Below, in pieces: positions 1 through 8,193 of a DNA stretch of 64,000 nucleotides (position 1 is the first letter of the stretch; the number at the start of each line of letters is the position of its first letter). Source of the stretch: Halomonas sp. Y3. Its GTDB lineage: Bacteria; Pseudomonadota; Gammaproteobacteria; Pseudomonadales; Halomonadaceae. Under the pieces are notes generated by a model that saw only the letters and a program-made list of their open reading frames with translations, searched no databases and was not told the DNA's origin. The DNA is taken from assembly GCF_024137965.1 (NCBI RefSeq), contig NZ_CP099975.1, forward strand, positions 3,224,001 to 3,288,000. The letters run 5' to 3'. The translations under genes were made by a program, and so were the position numbers.

Positions 1-90
1 AATAAGCGTCGTGGAAACTCGGCGCGCCCCCGTCGGGGCCCGCTCATGTATCTGTTCCGCTCATCGCAGGGTCACGGTGGTCATGCTTGA
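1..90 (+). CDS. 3' end of an unidentified gene (partial)
   Basis: The first frame is open from the window edge to TGA at 88-90 and gives a 29-residue basic, glycine/histidine-rich tail ending SSQGHGGHA. A rho-independent terminator on the same strand follows about 80 bases later, as expected downstream of a real gene. Too little remains to name a family. The open frame could also be chance. Confidence 0.35.
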   Translation, partial: NKRRGNSARPRRGPLMYLFRSSQGHGGHA

Positions 91-121
91 CATCGCGCCA
101 CTGCTGGCGACAATGCCAAGG

Positions 122-156
122 CACCGCGCCCCGGGCACAAGGCCCGTGGCGCGGTG
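122..156 (+). other. GC-rich hairpin ahead of the terminator
   Basis: A 9-bp perfect stem (CACCGCGCC at 122-130 with GGCGCGGTG at 148-156) encloses a second stem (CGGGC at 132-136 with GCCCG at 142-146). With the terminator hairpin at 169-195 it forms a double-hairpin 3' end. This could protect the mRNA of the preceding gene or be the end of a small RNA; nothing visible decides between them. Confidence 0.5.
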
Positions 157-168
157 ATCAAAGGTTGC

Positions 169-195
169 GGCAAGGGGATTCCCCTTGCCTTTTTT
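169..195 (+). terminator. Rho-independent terminator
   Basis: A perfect 9-bp stem, GGCAAGGGG (169-177) with CCCCTTGCC (181-189), has an ATT loop and is followed by six T. The T run is on the plus strand, so it ends transcription entering from the left edge. It is not oriented to terminate hasA. Confidence 0.9.
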
Positions 196-210
196 ATTAG
201 GTGGCGATGC

Positions 211-765
211 TCAGGCAGCCAGGGCGACGTCGAGGTCGCTGAACTCTTGCACACCCGTGGCGGAAGCCGGTGCAGGGAAGAGGTCCCCCAGTTGTGCGGT
301 ATCAAACTCGCTCTGAGTCAGCAGGCCTTCGGAAACGATGTAGTCTTCCAGCTCACCGATATTGCCATTCATCAGCCCCCAGACGATCTCGTGTACGTCA
401 TTTCCTGCACCGCTACCACTAGCGTCAAGGCCTTCGATGCCGAGCGCCCAGTCACTTAGCCCGAAGGCACCTCCTGTTGGCCCAGTGAGGCCATAGCCAA
501 ACTGGACGCTGTCCAGGTCTCCGGATAAAACGTGAGCGCCTAGGTCATACTGCAGCCCGTTCGTCGTGTCACTGCCTGCAATAAAGGCAAAATCATTGCC
601 CGAACCGGTAATGGCATACTCCTCACCGGACAGACCGCCACTATTGAAGCCACCTGTATTTGAGTCACCATGGTCAGAGTTTTGGAAATCAAATGACCAC
701 TCCGCCAGGTAATCAGCCAAGCTCCAGTCTGCGAATTGAGCATCGTAGGTAATGTTAAAGGACAT
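211..765 (-). CDS. hasA: Haemophore HasA
   Basis: This 184-residue secreted haemophore takes haem from host or environmental haemoproteins and hands it to HasR. It opens MSFNITYD, like Serratia HasA (MAFSVNYD). The known haem-site residues line up: His32 in the first loop, Tyr73 in LQYDL and His78 in GAHVLSG. There is no Sec signal, and the extreme C-terminus (DVALAA) resembles the uncleaved type I secretion signal of the family. The ATG at 765 is chosen because AAGGAG lies 8 bases upstream and the protein then begins exactly where HasA does; an upstream in-frame start would add 13 unrelated residues. It lies 85 bases downstream of hasR in the same direction. The ABC exporter genes usually next to it are not in the window. 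Confidence 0.93.
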   Translation of the reverse strand: MSFNITYDAQFADWSLADYLAEWSFDFQNSDHGDSNTGGFNSGGLSGEEYAITGSGNDFAFIAGSDTTNGLQYDLGAHVLSGDLDSVQFGYGLTGPTGGAFGLSDWALGIEGLDASGSGAGNDVHEIVWGLMNGNIGELEDYIVSEGLLTQSEFDTAQLGDLFPAPASATGVQEFSDLDVALAA

Positions 766-818
766 GATATGACTCCTTACTTGGTTTAAATGAAGGAGGT
801 TCATCCCCCTTCATAGTA

Positions 819-836
819 TTCACCCATTGGGGTGAA
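819..836 (-). promoter_or_regulatory. Hairpin between hasR and hasA
   Basis: TTCACCC (819-825) and GGGTGAA (830-836) form a 7-bp stem in the 85-base gap between the two genes. There is no T run on the minus strand, so it is not a standard terminator. A processing or stabilising hairpin that raises hasA mRNA over hasR mRNA would fit the need for more haemophore than receptor; this is inference. Confidence 0.4.
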
Positions 837-850
837 ATCGTACTCAGGGC

Positions 851-3694
851 CTAGAAACGGTATTCCAACATGCCCTGAAGTGTTCTCCCGCGGGCCAACG
901 CCACGTTTGCAAGATTCGTATCCCCCATCGCGACCAGATAAGCCTCGTCAGTCACGTTATCCATGGCTAGACTAAAAGTTAGAGCGTCGGTCATATGGTA
1001 GAAAGCATAGAGATCATAGACCTCATATTTTGGCCATACAGCCAGGGCATAATTGGTATAGTCACGATCTTCGTAGTCGACGCTATTGCCTTCGCTATAG
1101 CGCCACCGTCCTCCGATATCCAGCCGCCCATCTAGGAAGCGGAAGCCCAGTGTGGCCGAAGCGCGATCCGCGGGCATAAAGACGGCATTACCCATAGCAG
1201 CAGCACAATTGACGATGCTGTTTCGCTCAGGGTCATCAACCGTGACGTAGCCATTTTGACGTACAGTAACGACACGGCCACTACTAAGCGTACGCTCTTG
1301 CTCGAACACTTCGCCGCTGGGCTCCCTGCGGCTTGCACCGCCGAGATAATATGGGTGATAACAGAACTCGTTACTGCCCATCATCTGGGTATAGCTCAAA
1401 TCCGCGTAGGCGAATCCTGCATCATAATTTAGCTGATACTCCACGCCCTGGAAACGGGTGCTGTTCAGATTATTGACGTAGGCGGATTGGCCTAATGACG
1501 CCGAATGAAAAGCATATGGCAGGGTCACATTCGAGGCCATATAGGTGAAGTTATCAACTTTATTATCAAAATAGGCCACCTTCGCGGCGAAGCGATCGTT
1601 GCTGGTCAACAACCCACGCTTGATAATATTGAAGCCCGCCTCCCAGCTTTCCGAACGCTCTGGTTCCAAATAGGGATTGGGATACATTCTCTCAGAGCCG
1701 CCACCGTGTGGGCGGCCAGTCTGAAAGCTCTCGGTGACCGCAGGTGGTCGCCAACCCTTGCCATAACTGGTATAGAGCTGCAACCAGTCTACGCCAGGAT
1801 TAACACCAACCCCCAAAGTAGGGGAAAGCCGACCATCATTACGGTCCACATCATAAGTGACAGGCACCTGACGCACTTGCCCTTCCGGATCCCAACTCGG
1901 AGTGTTGTCAATATACTGGCGTACCGTCATGCCAGTTTGTCCCTTGAGGCGGTAATGGTCATAGCGCAAGCCACCCCAAATCGATAGCCAGTCACCATAC
2001 TGATAGTCAATATTGGCAAACAGACTACCCATCTGACGTTCGCCTTCCGGCGTCAGCCCCTCAACGTACGGCAGGTCAGTACTAATCGATGGTGAAGCCT
2101 GCTGGCCACCAGGCTTAAAGGTATCCTGGAATATTTCGGTGCCATAGTTGACTGCCAAGTCACCTGCGTCACCGAGATGAAAGCGTGACGTGTTTTGCGC
2201 CTGAGCACCTAACGTATCAGTTCGATAGATAGCAGTATAAGCAGGCGTTGTATACGGCGAGGTGGTTAGTTCATTATTCCATTGCTCGTTTTCAGTAGTA
2301 ACAAAGTACAGCTTTGATGAAAAATCAACCAACTCATTGTCAGTGGGGTTGTATGCGTAGTCCAGTCCGTAACTTTTCGAGGTTATGTCACTCTCGCCCA
2401 GCAGCCGATACTCAATATCTTCAAGAATGCCTGATCTTGTCGTGTTTTCAAAGCGGGCATCGTAGGCTCTGGCATTTGTATCCAGATAAGTAAACTGAAG
2501 TCTGTGATCCGGATTTCCATCTATATTCCAACCAAACTTCGCTAGCCGGGAATCCATATTGCTGGAGGAGTACTCGACCGGACTATCTATAAACATTTGC
2601 AGCCGTCCTGGCTGCTGCCACTCCTGAGCGATTTCGTCACTGAGGTTGCCTACCCCGGAGGAGCCAGCATAGTAGTCGCCAAAATTTCGCTCACTATACG
2701 CCAGCAGCCCATCCACTTCTTCGTTGCCGAATGCGACAACTGCGCTACCAGTGAAGTGAGTTCCATTACCCTCGTCACCTATGCCATGGCCTGCCCGCAA
2801 GCGGCCGCCGTAACCTTTCTCGAGGTCTAGGAACTCACTGGCGCTGATAGTATTGAAAGTGGCAATACCACCGAGGACACCGGCCCCACCTTGGCCTGCG
2901 TTTGTTCCCTTATCGATAGTCACCTCTGAGATCAACTCAGGGTCGATATACATGGTGCCGTTACGTTGCTGGTGAGCATTCTGGTTGTAGTTCTGCCGCA
3001 TGCCGTCGATATTCATATTGACGCGTCCATAATCCTGGATGCCGCGGATGTTCACTGATAGTCCAGGGTCACGTTGATCGACAGCGGAATATACGCCCGC
3101 CGTTTCTTCCAACATATCCGCGGCATGGCGAGGAGGCCGGCGATCGATCTGCTCGCGGCTGATCACACTCACCGAGCGCGGCTCGTGGTAGACCCAGTCG
3201 TCGCCCAGGCGGCCAGCGGTTACCGTCAGGGTGCTGAACATGACCTGATCGCCCATGGTGGTCATGGTGGCGGGCCGCGGCTCGACGAGTTCGGCAGTAC
3301 GCGCATTACGGTATTCAACGGCCAATCCGCTTCCCACCAGCAGAGCATGCAGGGCCTCGTCGGCGGTCATCTCGCCCTGCAGCGCCGGCGCCACGCCACC
3401 GATGGCCCGGTCGTCCGGGCGCAGTACCGAGATGTTGGTAATGGCAGTGAATTCACCCAGCGAATAGAGCAACGACTGCTCGGGCAGATCGAAGCGGTAA
3501 CGCTGCTGGGCGAGCGTCTGGTCATCGCCCTGCCCCGTCGTATCACGGCTTCCTCCCGTCTGCCCATGAGCTTCGCGCAGCCCGACGAGTATCACGAAAA
3601 TCGTCAGCATCACGACGATGCCAGCCCCCTCCGCGACCTTGCGATAGAGACCTTTCCCCACGCCGGGTAGCCTCTCACTCTGTTCATGCTGCAT
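851..3694 (-). CDS. hasR: TonB-dependent haem/haemophore receptor HasR
   Basis: A 947-residue outer-membrane receptor. It has a long charged n-region and hydrophobic signal segment (to about residue 45), then an STN signalling domain (about 60-115, from YRFDLPEQSL), a plug domain (VSVISREQIDRRPPRHAADML, NIRGIQDYGRVNMNIDG) and a 22-strand-type barrel ending in the classic terminal Phe (LEYRF). The STN domain marks it as a transducer: haem-loaded HasA binding would signal to the FecR/FecI pair at 4934-6555. I start at ATG 3694 because AGAGGGA lies just upstream; a TTG further up would add 17 residues but falls inside a perfect inverted repeat. HasR rather than a generic haem receptor is inferred mainly from the adjacent hasA. 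Confidence 0.88.
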   Translation of the reverse strand: MQHEQSERLPGVGKGLYRKVAEGAGIVVMLTIFVILVGLREAHGQTGGSRDTTGQGDDQTLAQQRYRFDLPEQSLLYSLGEFTAITNISVLRPDDRAIGGVAPALQGEMTADEALHALLVGSGLAVEYRNARTAELVEPRPATMTTMGDQVMFSTLTVTAGRLGDDWVYHEPRSVSVISREQIDRRPPRHAADMLEETAGVYSAVDQRDPGLSVNIRGIQDYGRVNMNIDGMRQNYNQNAHQQRNGTMYIDPELISEVTIDKGTNAGQGGAGVLGGIATFNTISASEFLDLEKGYGGRLRAGHGIGDEGNGTHFTGSAVVAFGNEEVDGLLAYSERNFGDYYAGSSGVGNLSDEIAQEWQQPGRLQMFIDSPVEYSSSNMDSRLAKFGWNIDGNPDHRLQFTYLDTNARAYDARFENTTRSGILEDIEYRLLGESDITSKSYGLDYAYNPTDNELVDFSSKLYFVTTENEQWNNELTTSPYTTPAYTAIYRTDTLGAQAQNTSRFHLGDAGDLAVNYGTEIFQDTFKPGGQQASPSISTDLPYVEGLTPEGERQMGSLFANIDYQYGDWLSIWGGLRYDHYRLKGQTGMTVRQYIDNTPSWDPEGQVRQVPVTYDVDRNDGRLSPTLGVGVNPGVDWLQLYTSYGKGWRPPAVTESFQTGRPHGGGSERMYPNPYLEPERSESWEAGFNIIKRGLLTSNDRFAAKVAYFDNKVDNFTYMASNVTLPYAFHSASLGQSAYVNNLNSTRFQGVEYQLNYDAGFAYADLSYTQMMGSNEFCYHPYYLGGASRREPSGEVFEQERTLSSGRVVTVRQNGYVTVDDPERNSIVNCAAAMGNAVFMPADRASATLGFRFLDGRLDIGGRWRYSEGNSVDYEDRDYTNYALAVWPKYEVYDLYAFYHMTDALTFSLAMDNVTDEAYLVAMGDTNLANVALARGRTLQGMLEYRF

Positions 3695-3717
3695 GTGACG
3701 TTCCCTCTGCACCAGAC

Positions 3718-3748
3718 TTATTGAATGATTTTGCTTCTCATTCAATAA
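3718..3748. promoter_or_regulatory. 31-bp inverted repeat in the hasR promoter region
   Basis: Eleven-base perfect arms, TTATTGAATGA (3718-3728) and TCATTCAATAA (3738-3748), are separated by 9 bases and centred about 39 bases upstream of the hasR ATG. A second palindrome, TGAGGAGTTCCTCA (3760-3773), and a third, CGATTGCAATCG (3790-3801), follow towards the divergent Nudix gene. The position suits a repressor operator. It matches the 19-bp Fur consensus at only about half the positions, so the regulator is open. Confidence 0.5.
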
Positions 3749-3886
3749 ACGTTCGAGGCTGAGGAGTTCCTCAATGATTCGGCCAAGATCGATTGCAATC
3801 GCGATGTTGCAGAGAACGTGCCAGCGTTACGCTAGAGTGGCAGGCTATGAGCACGGGGGCTCAAGCCTCGAAAGAAGGACAGTGCA

Positions 3887-4288
3887 GTGAAAACCATACC
3901 AGCCGCTTGTACCGTCATTCAGCGCGAGGATGGCGCCATCCTGATGGTGAAACGTCTTCACCCGCCCGAAGCGGGTTTATGGTCGGTGCCCGGTGGCAAG
4001 GTCGATCCAGGAGAGAGTTTGCGTGACGCCGCCGCTCGCGAGGCGTTCGAGGAGACGGGGTTGCGCGTCGAGGTTGGCCAGCGGCTCTGGACGGCACAGC
4101 TGGCCCGGGATGACGACATCATATACGAACTGCATGACTTCGCCGCTAGCCCCATCGGCGGTGTACTGCAAGCCGGTGATGACGCCGCCAAGGTGCGTTG
4201 GGTGCCTGCCGATCAGATAAGCAGTATGCCACTGGTCGCAGAACTGCTCGATCACCTACGCGCTGCGGGCTTGGCTCCCCGCCTGTAG
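3887..4288 (+). CDS. Nudix hydrolase
   Basis: A 133-residue Nudix protein that would hydrolyse a nucleoside-diphosphate-linked substrate; the substrate cannot be read from sequence. The Nudix box is complete (G-x5-E-x7-RE-x2-EE-x-GL): it begins GGKVDPGE and ends with the paired REAFEETGL metal ligands. The start is GTG at 3887 with GAAGGA 10 bases upstream. It lies on the plus strand, inserted between the haem oxygenase gene and hasR, so hasRA must have its own promoter in the 190 bases between hasR and this gene. There is no evident link to haem use. Confidence 0.88.
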   Translation: MKTIPAACTVIQREDGAILMVKRLHPPEAGLWSVPGGKVDPGESLRDAAAREAFEETGLRVEVGQRLWTAQLARDDDIIYELHDFAASPIGGVLQAGDDAAKVRWVPADQISSMPLVAELLDHLRAAGLAPRL

Positions 4289-4314
4289 TGATCTCGCTTG
4301 AGCGGATTGAACGT

Positions 4315-4923
4315 TCAACGCGCTAGCGAACGCGCCTGCGCTTCGACATAGGCGAAAGCCTCCTTGGCCCCAGCGACCGCCTGGGCGATGTCTGCCTCGC
4401 TTAGCGCTATCGCATCCAGTTGCTGGGTGAAGTGTCGCCAGTGCAGGCCGCGGCCATCGTCACTGGGCGCCAGGTGGCGCGCTCCGTAGCGGGCAGATAG
4501 CCCCAGCTCGGCGGCGCGCTTGAACAGAAAGGCCGCCCCCAGATTGGAGCCCTCGTTCACATACAGCCAACCCAGCAGATAGGACGCCGCCTCACTTGTC
4601 GGCGCTGCCAACGGCTTGGCCTTTGCCTGCCGCTCAGCGTCGACGTTCAAGTCCTGGCAGTCGCGTACCACGGCGGCGTATCGGCAGCGCGGGCCCAGGT
4701 CGGCGATCCAGTCGGCCAGCTGTGGATGGCGATAGCAGGGCAGGCAGCGCTGTTGAAAGCCATATTGCACCCGCAAGAAGCGCACATAGCCTTCCAGGTC
4801 GTCAAAAGGGCGCAGCGTCATGATCGCGTGATCGACCCGCTCATGCTGCTCTCGGGTGGCATGCTTGAGGCGCTTGCTGAGTGGCTGAACGGTGGTCTGC
4901 TCTGGCGGGGTTACGGTTTCCAT
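4315..4923 (-). CDS. hemO: Haem oxygenase
   Basis: A 202-residue cytoplasmic enzyme predicted to open haem to biliverdin, CO and free iron. Two family signatures are present: the proximal-histidine helix (LKHATREQHERVD, His27 as likely axial ligand) and the distal-helix motif YVNEGSNLGAA with its flexible glycines. Length fits the bacterial PigA/HemO class. It begins 10 bases after the fecR stop, so it is most likely in the sigma/anti-sigma operon and induced with it. That placement supports a full capture-signal-degrade pathway with HasA and HasR. A bacteriophytochrome-type BphO role is possible in principle, but no phytochrome gene is nearby. Confidence 0.87.
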   Translation of the reverse strand: METVTPPEQTTVQPLSKRLKHATREQHERVDHAIMTLRPFDDLEGYVRFLRVQYGFQQRCLPCYRHPQLADWIADLGPRCRYAAVVRDCQDLNVDAERQAKAKPLAAPTSEAASYLLGWLYVNEGSNLGAAFLFKRAAELGLSARYGARHLAPSDDGRGLHWRHFTQQLDAIALSEADIAQAVAGAKEAFAYVEAQARSLAR

Positions 4924-4933
4924 GAGGGCCTCA

Positions 4934-5950
4934 TCATAGGGAAGGGACAGTTTGCTGGGTAGCGTGCGCTGGCGACGCCAGCCAGGTAACGCCTGGCAGC
5001 CGCCTGACGGTTATCCCCAGGCTGGTTTCCAGGGCATCGAGAATGGCGTCGGGATCATGGGCGGGAAAGCTGCCGGAAAGCCGATAGGCCCCCGCCTCAT
5101 CGCCGCTGACCACCACGCGCCCCGGCAGCATGCGCTCGAGCTGCACGGCCACCTCGTCGAGTGCGGTCTGGTCGAACAGCAGCTTGCCGCGGGCCCAGGC
5201 TAGCCGGCCCCTGGCATCGATCTCGCTGGGCACCCCAAGCGCTGCGCCACGCTGGAGCTCGATCATCTGGTCGGCACCCAGCACCTCCTGCTCGGTGCTG
5301 CCGCCACCCTGGCCATGGGAGACGGCGACACGCCCCTCCTCCACGGTGACACGGACACCACCGGCGCGACGCTCTACGGCAAAGCGCGTGCCCAATACCT
5401 CGGCTCTCGCCTCGCCGGCCAATACCGAGAAGGAGCGCGTCGGCTCATGGGTCACATCTACCCACAGCCGGCCTCGGCGCAGCGTCAGCTGCCGTCCGAC
5501 ATCCGTCATCTCGATATCCACGGCGCTATCGGCATCGAGAAACAGCCGGGTGCCATCTTCCAGCGTCACCTGCTGGCTATGCCCCGGCGCCGTGGTCAAG
5601 TCAGCCATCCACCTGTCGAATAGACCGGGATCGCGCCAGGCGCCGAAGCCGAGCAGCAGCGTCAGCAGCAGGCATGCTGCCGCCGCCCACGGCCAGGATT
5701 GGTGCGACGAGGCCGGGCGGGCACTCGCTTCGCGCTCGGCGAGCAACCTGGCCGGCGCTTCCACCGCTTGCCAGAGTCGCTCCGCCTCTGCGTAGGCCTC
5801 GGCATGACGCTCGCTCCGCGCCAGCCACGCCTCGAAATCACGCCGATCCGCCTCGTTGGCAGAGGGGGCTCTCAGGCGCAGAAACCAGGCCATGGCTTCA
5901 TCGTCGAGCGTCTCCTGTGAAGGTAACGCCACCTTGGAACATCTCCTCAT
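4934..5950 (-). CDS. FecR-type anti-sigma factor
   Basis: A 338-residue single-pass inner-membrane regulator. Domains in order: a cytoplasmic DUF4880-like region (about 18-63, AMAWFLRLRAP then the W-rich helix), a membrane segment at 87-105 (begins WPWAAAACLLL), the periplasmic FecR domain (about 125-225, LEDGTRLFLDADSAVDI and GTRFAVERR) and a C-terminal STN-like region that would touch the STN domain of HasR. It starts at ATG 5950, 68 bases after fecI. Family knowledge: such proteins hold their ECF sigma inactive, or activate it, according to the state of the receptor. Confidence 0.9.
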   Translation of the reverse strand: MRRCSKVALPSQETLDDEAMAWFLRLRAPSANEADRRDFEAWLARSERHAEAYAEAERLWQAVEAPARLLAEREASARPASSHQSWPWAAAACLLLTLLLGFGAWRDPGLFDRWMADLTTAPGHSQQVTLEDGTRLFLDADSAVDIEMTDVGRQLTLRRGRLWVDVTHEPTRSFSVLAGEARAEVLGTRFAVERRAGGVRVTVEEGRVAVSHGQGGGSTEQEVLGADQMIELQRGAALGVPSEIDARGRLAWARGKLLFDQTALDEVAVQLERMLPGRVVVSGDEAGAYRLSGSFPAHDPDAILDALETSLGITVRRLPGVTWLASPAHATQQTVPSL

Positions 5951-6018
5951 CGCACGCTCATCACTGTTTCGGCACTTGTGGTTGTCTTTTCTAATAACGC
6001 GTCAGTTGCCAAACTCCC

Positions 6019-6555
6019 TCATTCCTCGTCATGCCGACGTTGCCACTGGCGACATACCCGCATCGCTCGCATCATCTCCTTCTCCACGGTGCTCACCGAC
6101 ACCCCCAACCGCTCGGCAATGGCGGCATAGGTCTCGCCCTCGACGCGGTTGAGCAGGAAAATACGCCGCGTACGCGCCGGCAGTGCGTCCAACTCCGCCG
6201 TCAGGCCACCCCAGCGTTCCAACGTGGCGGCAATCGCTTCGGGACTAGGATGCGCGTCATCCTGCTCCTCTGCCTGAGCCCCCTCCTGGTGACGCTGACG
6301 TACCTTCTGGGCACGCAGATGATCGAGGGCCAGATTGTGCGCGGTACGATAGAGCAGCCCTACGGAATCATCTGCCCTCGGCTGGCGATGCCATAGCTTG
6401 ACGAAGGTATCCTGAGCCAGATCTTCGGCTTCGGCCTCGTTGTCGACGATGCGGTTGATCCGCTGGACCAGTCGCGGGCGTTCCCCGAGGAACATCTTTA
6501 GCAGCGAGCGTGGTGAGGTGGGCATAGGGCAGGCAGCGTCACGTTGCGATGACAT
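6019..6555 (-). CDS. ECF sigma factor, FecI type
   Basis: A 178-residue ECF sigma factor. Region 2 is clear (IVDNEAEAEDLAQDTFVKLWHR), as is region 4 (LPARTRRIFLLNRVEGETYAAIAERLGVS with HTH VSTVEKEMMRAM). It heads the sigma/anti-sigma/haem oxygenase operon and should drive hasRA. The start is uncertain: ATG 6555 is used, while a TTG at 6579 would add 8 residues and ATG 6525 would remove 10; none has a strong Shine-Dalgarno. A Fur-like half site (GATAATG on the minus strand, near 6588-6594) lies upstream, which would fit iron control, but the second half is poor. Confidence 0.88.
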   Translation of the reverse strand: MSSQRDAACPMPTSPRSLLKMFLGERPRLVQRINRIVDNEAEAEDLAQDTFVKLWHRQPRADDSVGLLYRTAHNLALDHLRAQKVRQRHQEGAQAEEQDDAHPSPEAIAATLERWGGLTAELDALPARTRRIFLLNRVEGETYAAIAERLGVSVSTVEKEMMRAMRVCRQWQRRHDEE

Positions 6556-6682
6556 GGTTAGCGACACATCATGAAGCAAACGAGACGCATTATCAAAACA
6601 GCATCATGACGACACCGTGGACCTGCCGGCGTTGCTCATGCAACATCCAAGGACAACTGCAAGCCATTCGCAGAGGATGCCC

Positions 6683-7198
6683 ATGCCGCTTGCCGACGCT
6701 TCCCTGACTCCCGGCTTCATGGTGGATTACTACCACCCTCCCTGTGCCGATGCCCTGGGCCTGATCCGCCTCCGCGCCAATCACGATGGCCTCACCGAGG
6801 TCGCGTTCGTCGCCAGCGAGGACGATGCTCCCCGACCGGGCGAGCTGACCGCGCGGGCCAAGGAGCAGCTCAAGGCGTACTTCACCGGCGCTCGTCGCGA
6901 CTTCGACCTGCCGCTGGCACCGCATGGCACCGACTTCCAGCGCCGCGTCTGGGAGACACTGGCCAGCATCCCCTTCGGCGAGACTCGCTGCTACGCCGAG
7001 ATCGCCGAACAGCTGCGCTGCAAGGGCGGCCAGCGCGCCGTGGGAGCGGCCAACGGCAAGAACCCCATCGCCATCGTGGTGCCCTGCCACCGGGTGATCG
7101 GCAGCGACGGGCGGCTGACCGGCTACGCCGGCGGCCTTGGCCGCAAGCAGTGGCTGCTCGCCCACGAAGCAGGTGAGGTGCCCCTCGCCCTGCTCTGA
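6683..7198 (+). CDS. ogt: Methylated-DNA--protein-cysteine methyltransferase
   Basis: A 171-residue suicide DNA repair protein that removes the alkyl group from O6-alkylguanine onto its own cysteine. The active-site motif PCHRV holds Cys135; the helix-turn-helix region (FQRRVWETLASIPFGETRCYAEIA) and the asparagine hinge (GAANGKNP) precede it. ATG 6683 is chosen because AGAGGA lies 8 bases upstream and the protein then has the usual Ogt length; earlier in-frame starts at 6617, 6638 and 6677 exist. It is divergent from the sigma factor gene and converges with the next gene, 4 bases apart. Confidence 0.9.
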   Translation: MPLADASLTPGFMVDYYHPPCADALGLIRLRANHDGLTEVAFVASEDDAPRPGELTARAKEQLKAYFTGARRDFDLPLAPHGTDFQRRVWETLASIPFGETRCYAEIAEQLRCKGGQRAVGAANGKNPIAIVVPCHRVIGSDGRLTGYAGGLGRKQWLLAHEAGEVPLALL

Positions 7199-7202
7199 CC
7201 TA

Positions 7203-8096
7203 TCAGCGGGTGACGATTAGCAGACCAACCAGCAGCACCATGCCGCCCACCAAGAAGTTGGGCGTCAGCGGCTCGCCGAGCAGCAGCGCGCCAAACAGCA
7301 CGCCGAATACCGGTGCCAGCAGTGAGAAAACGCCCAACTGCGAGGCGAAGTAGCGCTTGAGCAGCGCAAACCATAGCAGCAGTGCCGCCAGCGAGATCCC
7401 CAGCGTCTGGAAGGTCAGGCTGGCGACCACGGCAGCCGCAGGCAGCAACAGCAGGCCGGCGACGGCCAGTTGGTAGTAGAGCGTCTGCAGCGGAGGCGCT
7501 TCAGCGAGGGAAGAGCGCCGTATCACCAGCGTGGTCGCGGCCCAGGACAGGCCGGCCAACAGCCCCAGGATGTCGCCACGGAGGATATCGGCGGCATTGT
7601 CGATCTCGGTGTCTGGCGCCATGGCAAAGACCATCCCGCCAAACGCCAGCCCGATGCCCACCCACTGCCGCCGCGTCAACTGCTCACCCGGCACCAGCAG
7701 GTGCAATCCCAGGGCGGCAAACACCGGCGCCGTATAGAGAAACACCGACATATGCGATGCCAGGGTGTAGGTCAGCCCCCACGCCACGAAGGTGAACTCG
7801 GCGCTGAACCCCAACCCCACCAGCAGGCCGGGGCGCCAGTGAGTGCGCATATCGACCAAGCGGATGCCTTGCCAACGCACCAGGGCTGCCACCAGCAGCG
7901 CAGCGAGGGAGGAGCGTAGGGCAACCTGTGCCAGCGGCGAGATATCCGCCGCCACTAGCTTGATCGCTACCTGCTGAAAGCCCAGCGCCAGGCAGAACAC
8001 GACCATCAGCACACTGGCCTGCAGATCGAGGTGGCAGCGCATCGCCGCGGGGCGCTCACTAGCCACAGGATTACTCAACGTGTTGGTATCTTGCAT
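7203..8096 (-). CDS. EamA/DMT-family transporter
   Basis: A 297-residue inner-membrane protein with about ten hydrophobic segments arranged as two EamA repeats (first begins ASVLMVVFCLALGF, second GDILGLLAGLSWAATTLV). Family members export amino acids or metabolites; the substrate cannot be told. ATG 8096 has a strong GAGGAGG ribosome binding site, against a longer frame that adds 19 unrelated residues. It is divergently paired with a LysR regulator 97 bases away, a common arrangement in which the regulator controls the exporter. Confidence 0.85.
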   Translation of the reverse strand: MQDTNTLSNPVASERPAAMRCHLDLQASVLMVVFCLALGFQQVAIKLVAADISPLAQVALRSSLAALLVAALVRWQGIRLVDMRTHWRPGLLVGLGFSAEFTFVAWGLTYTLASHMSVFLYTAPVFAALGLHLLVPGEQLTRRQWVGIGLAFGGMVFAMAPDTEIDNAADILRGDILGLLAGLSWAATTLVIRRSSLAEAPPLQTLYYQLAVAGLLLLPAAAVVASLTFQTLGISLAALLLWFALLKRYFASQLGVFSLLAPVFGVLFGALLLGEPLTPNFLVGGMVLLVGLLIVTR

Positions 8097-8120
8097 AGCA
8101 CCTCCTCGATGACAATTAGC

Positions 8121-8132
8121 GCTCAGTTGAGC
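8121..8132. promoter_or_regulatory. Palindrome between exporter and LysR genes
   Basis: GCTCAGTTGAGC is a 12-bp perfect palindrome in the 97-base divergent promoter. It is a candidate binding site for the LysR protein encoded next door. This rests on position and symmetry only. Confidence 0.3.
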
Positions 8133-8193
8133 ATTTGCCATAGGAGGCACCAACCGATTAACGTGATGGCCCAGGATCAGGAAAATTCACCCT

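Noticed and set aside
169..195. Terminator for hasA
   Set aside because: The T run is on the plus strand; on the minus strand the hairpin is preceded by A and not followed by T, so it does not terminate hasA.
3074..3670. A 198-residue plus-strand frame opposite the hasR start
   Set aside because: Shadow of hasR signal/STN/plug coding sequence; it has no family pattern and no ribosome binding site.
3695..3745. TTG start for hasR at 3745
   Set aside because: It lies inside the perfect inverted repeat and has no good ribosome binding site, while ATG 3694 has AGAGGGA at proper spacing.
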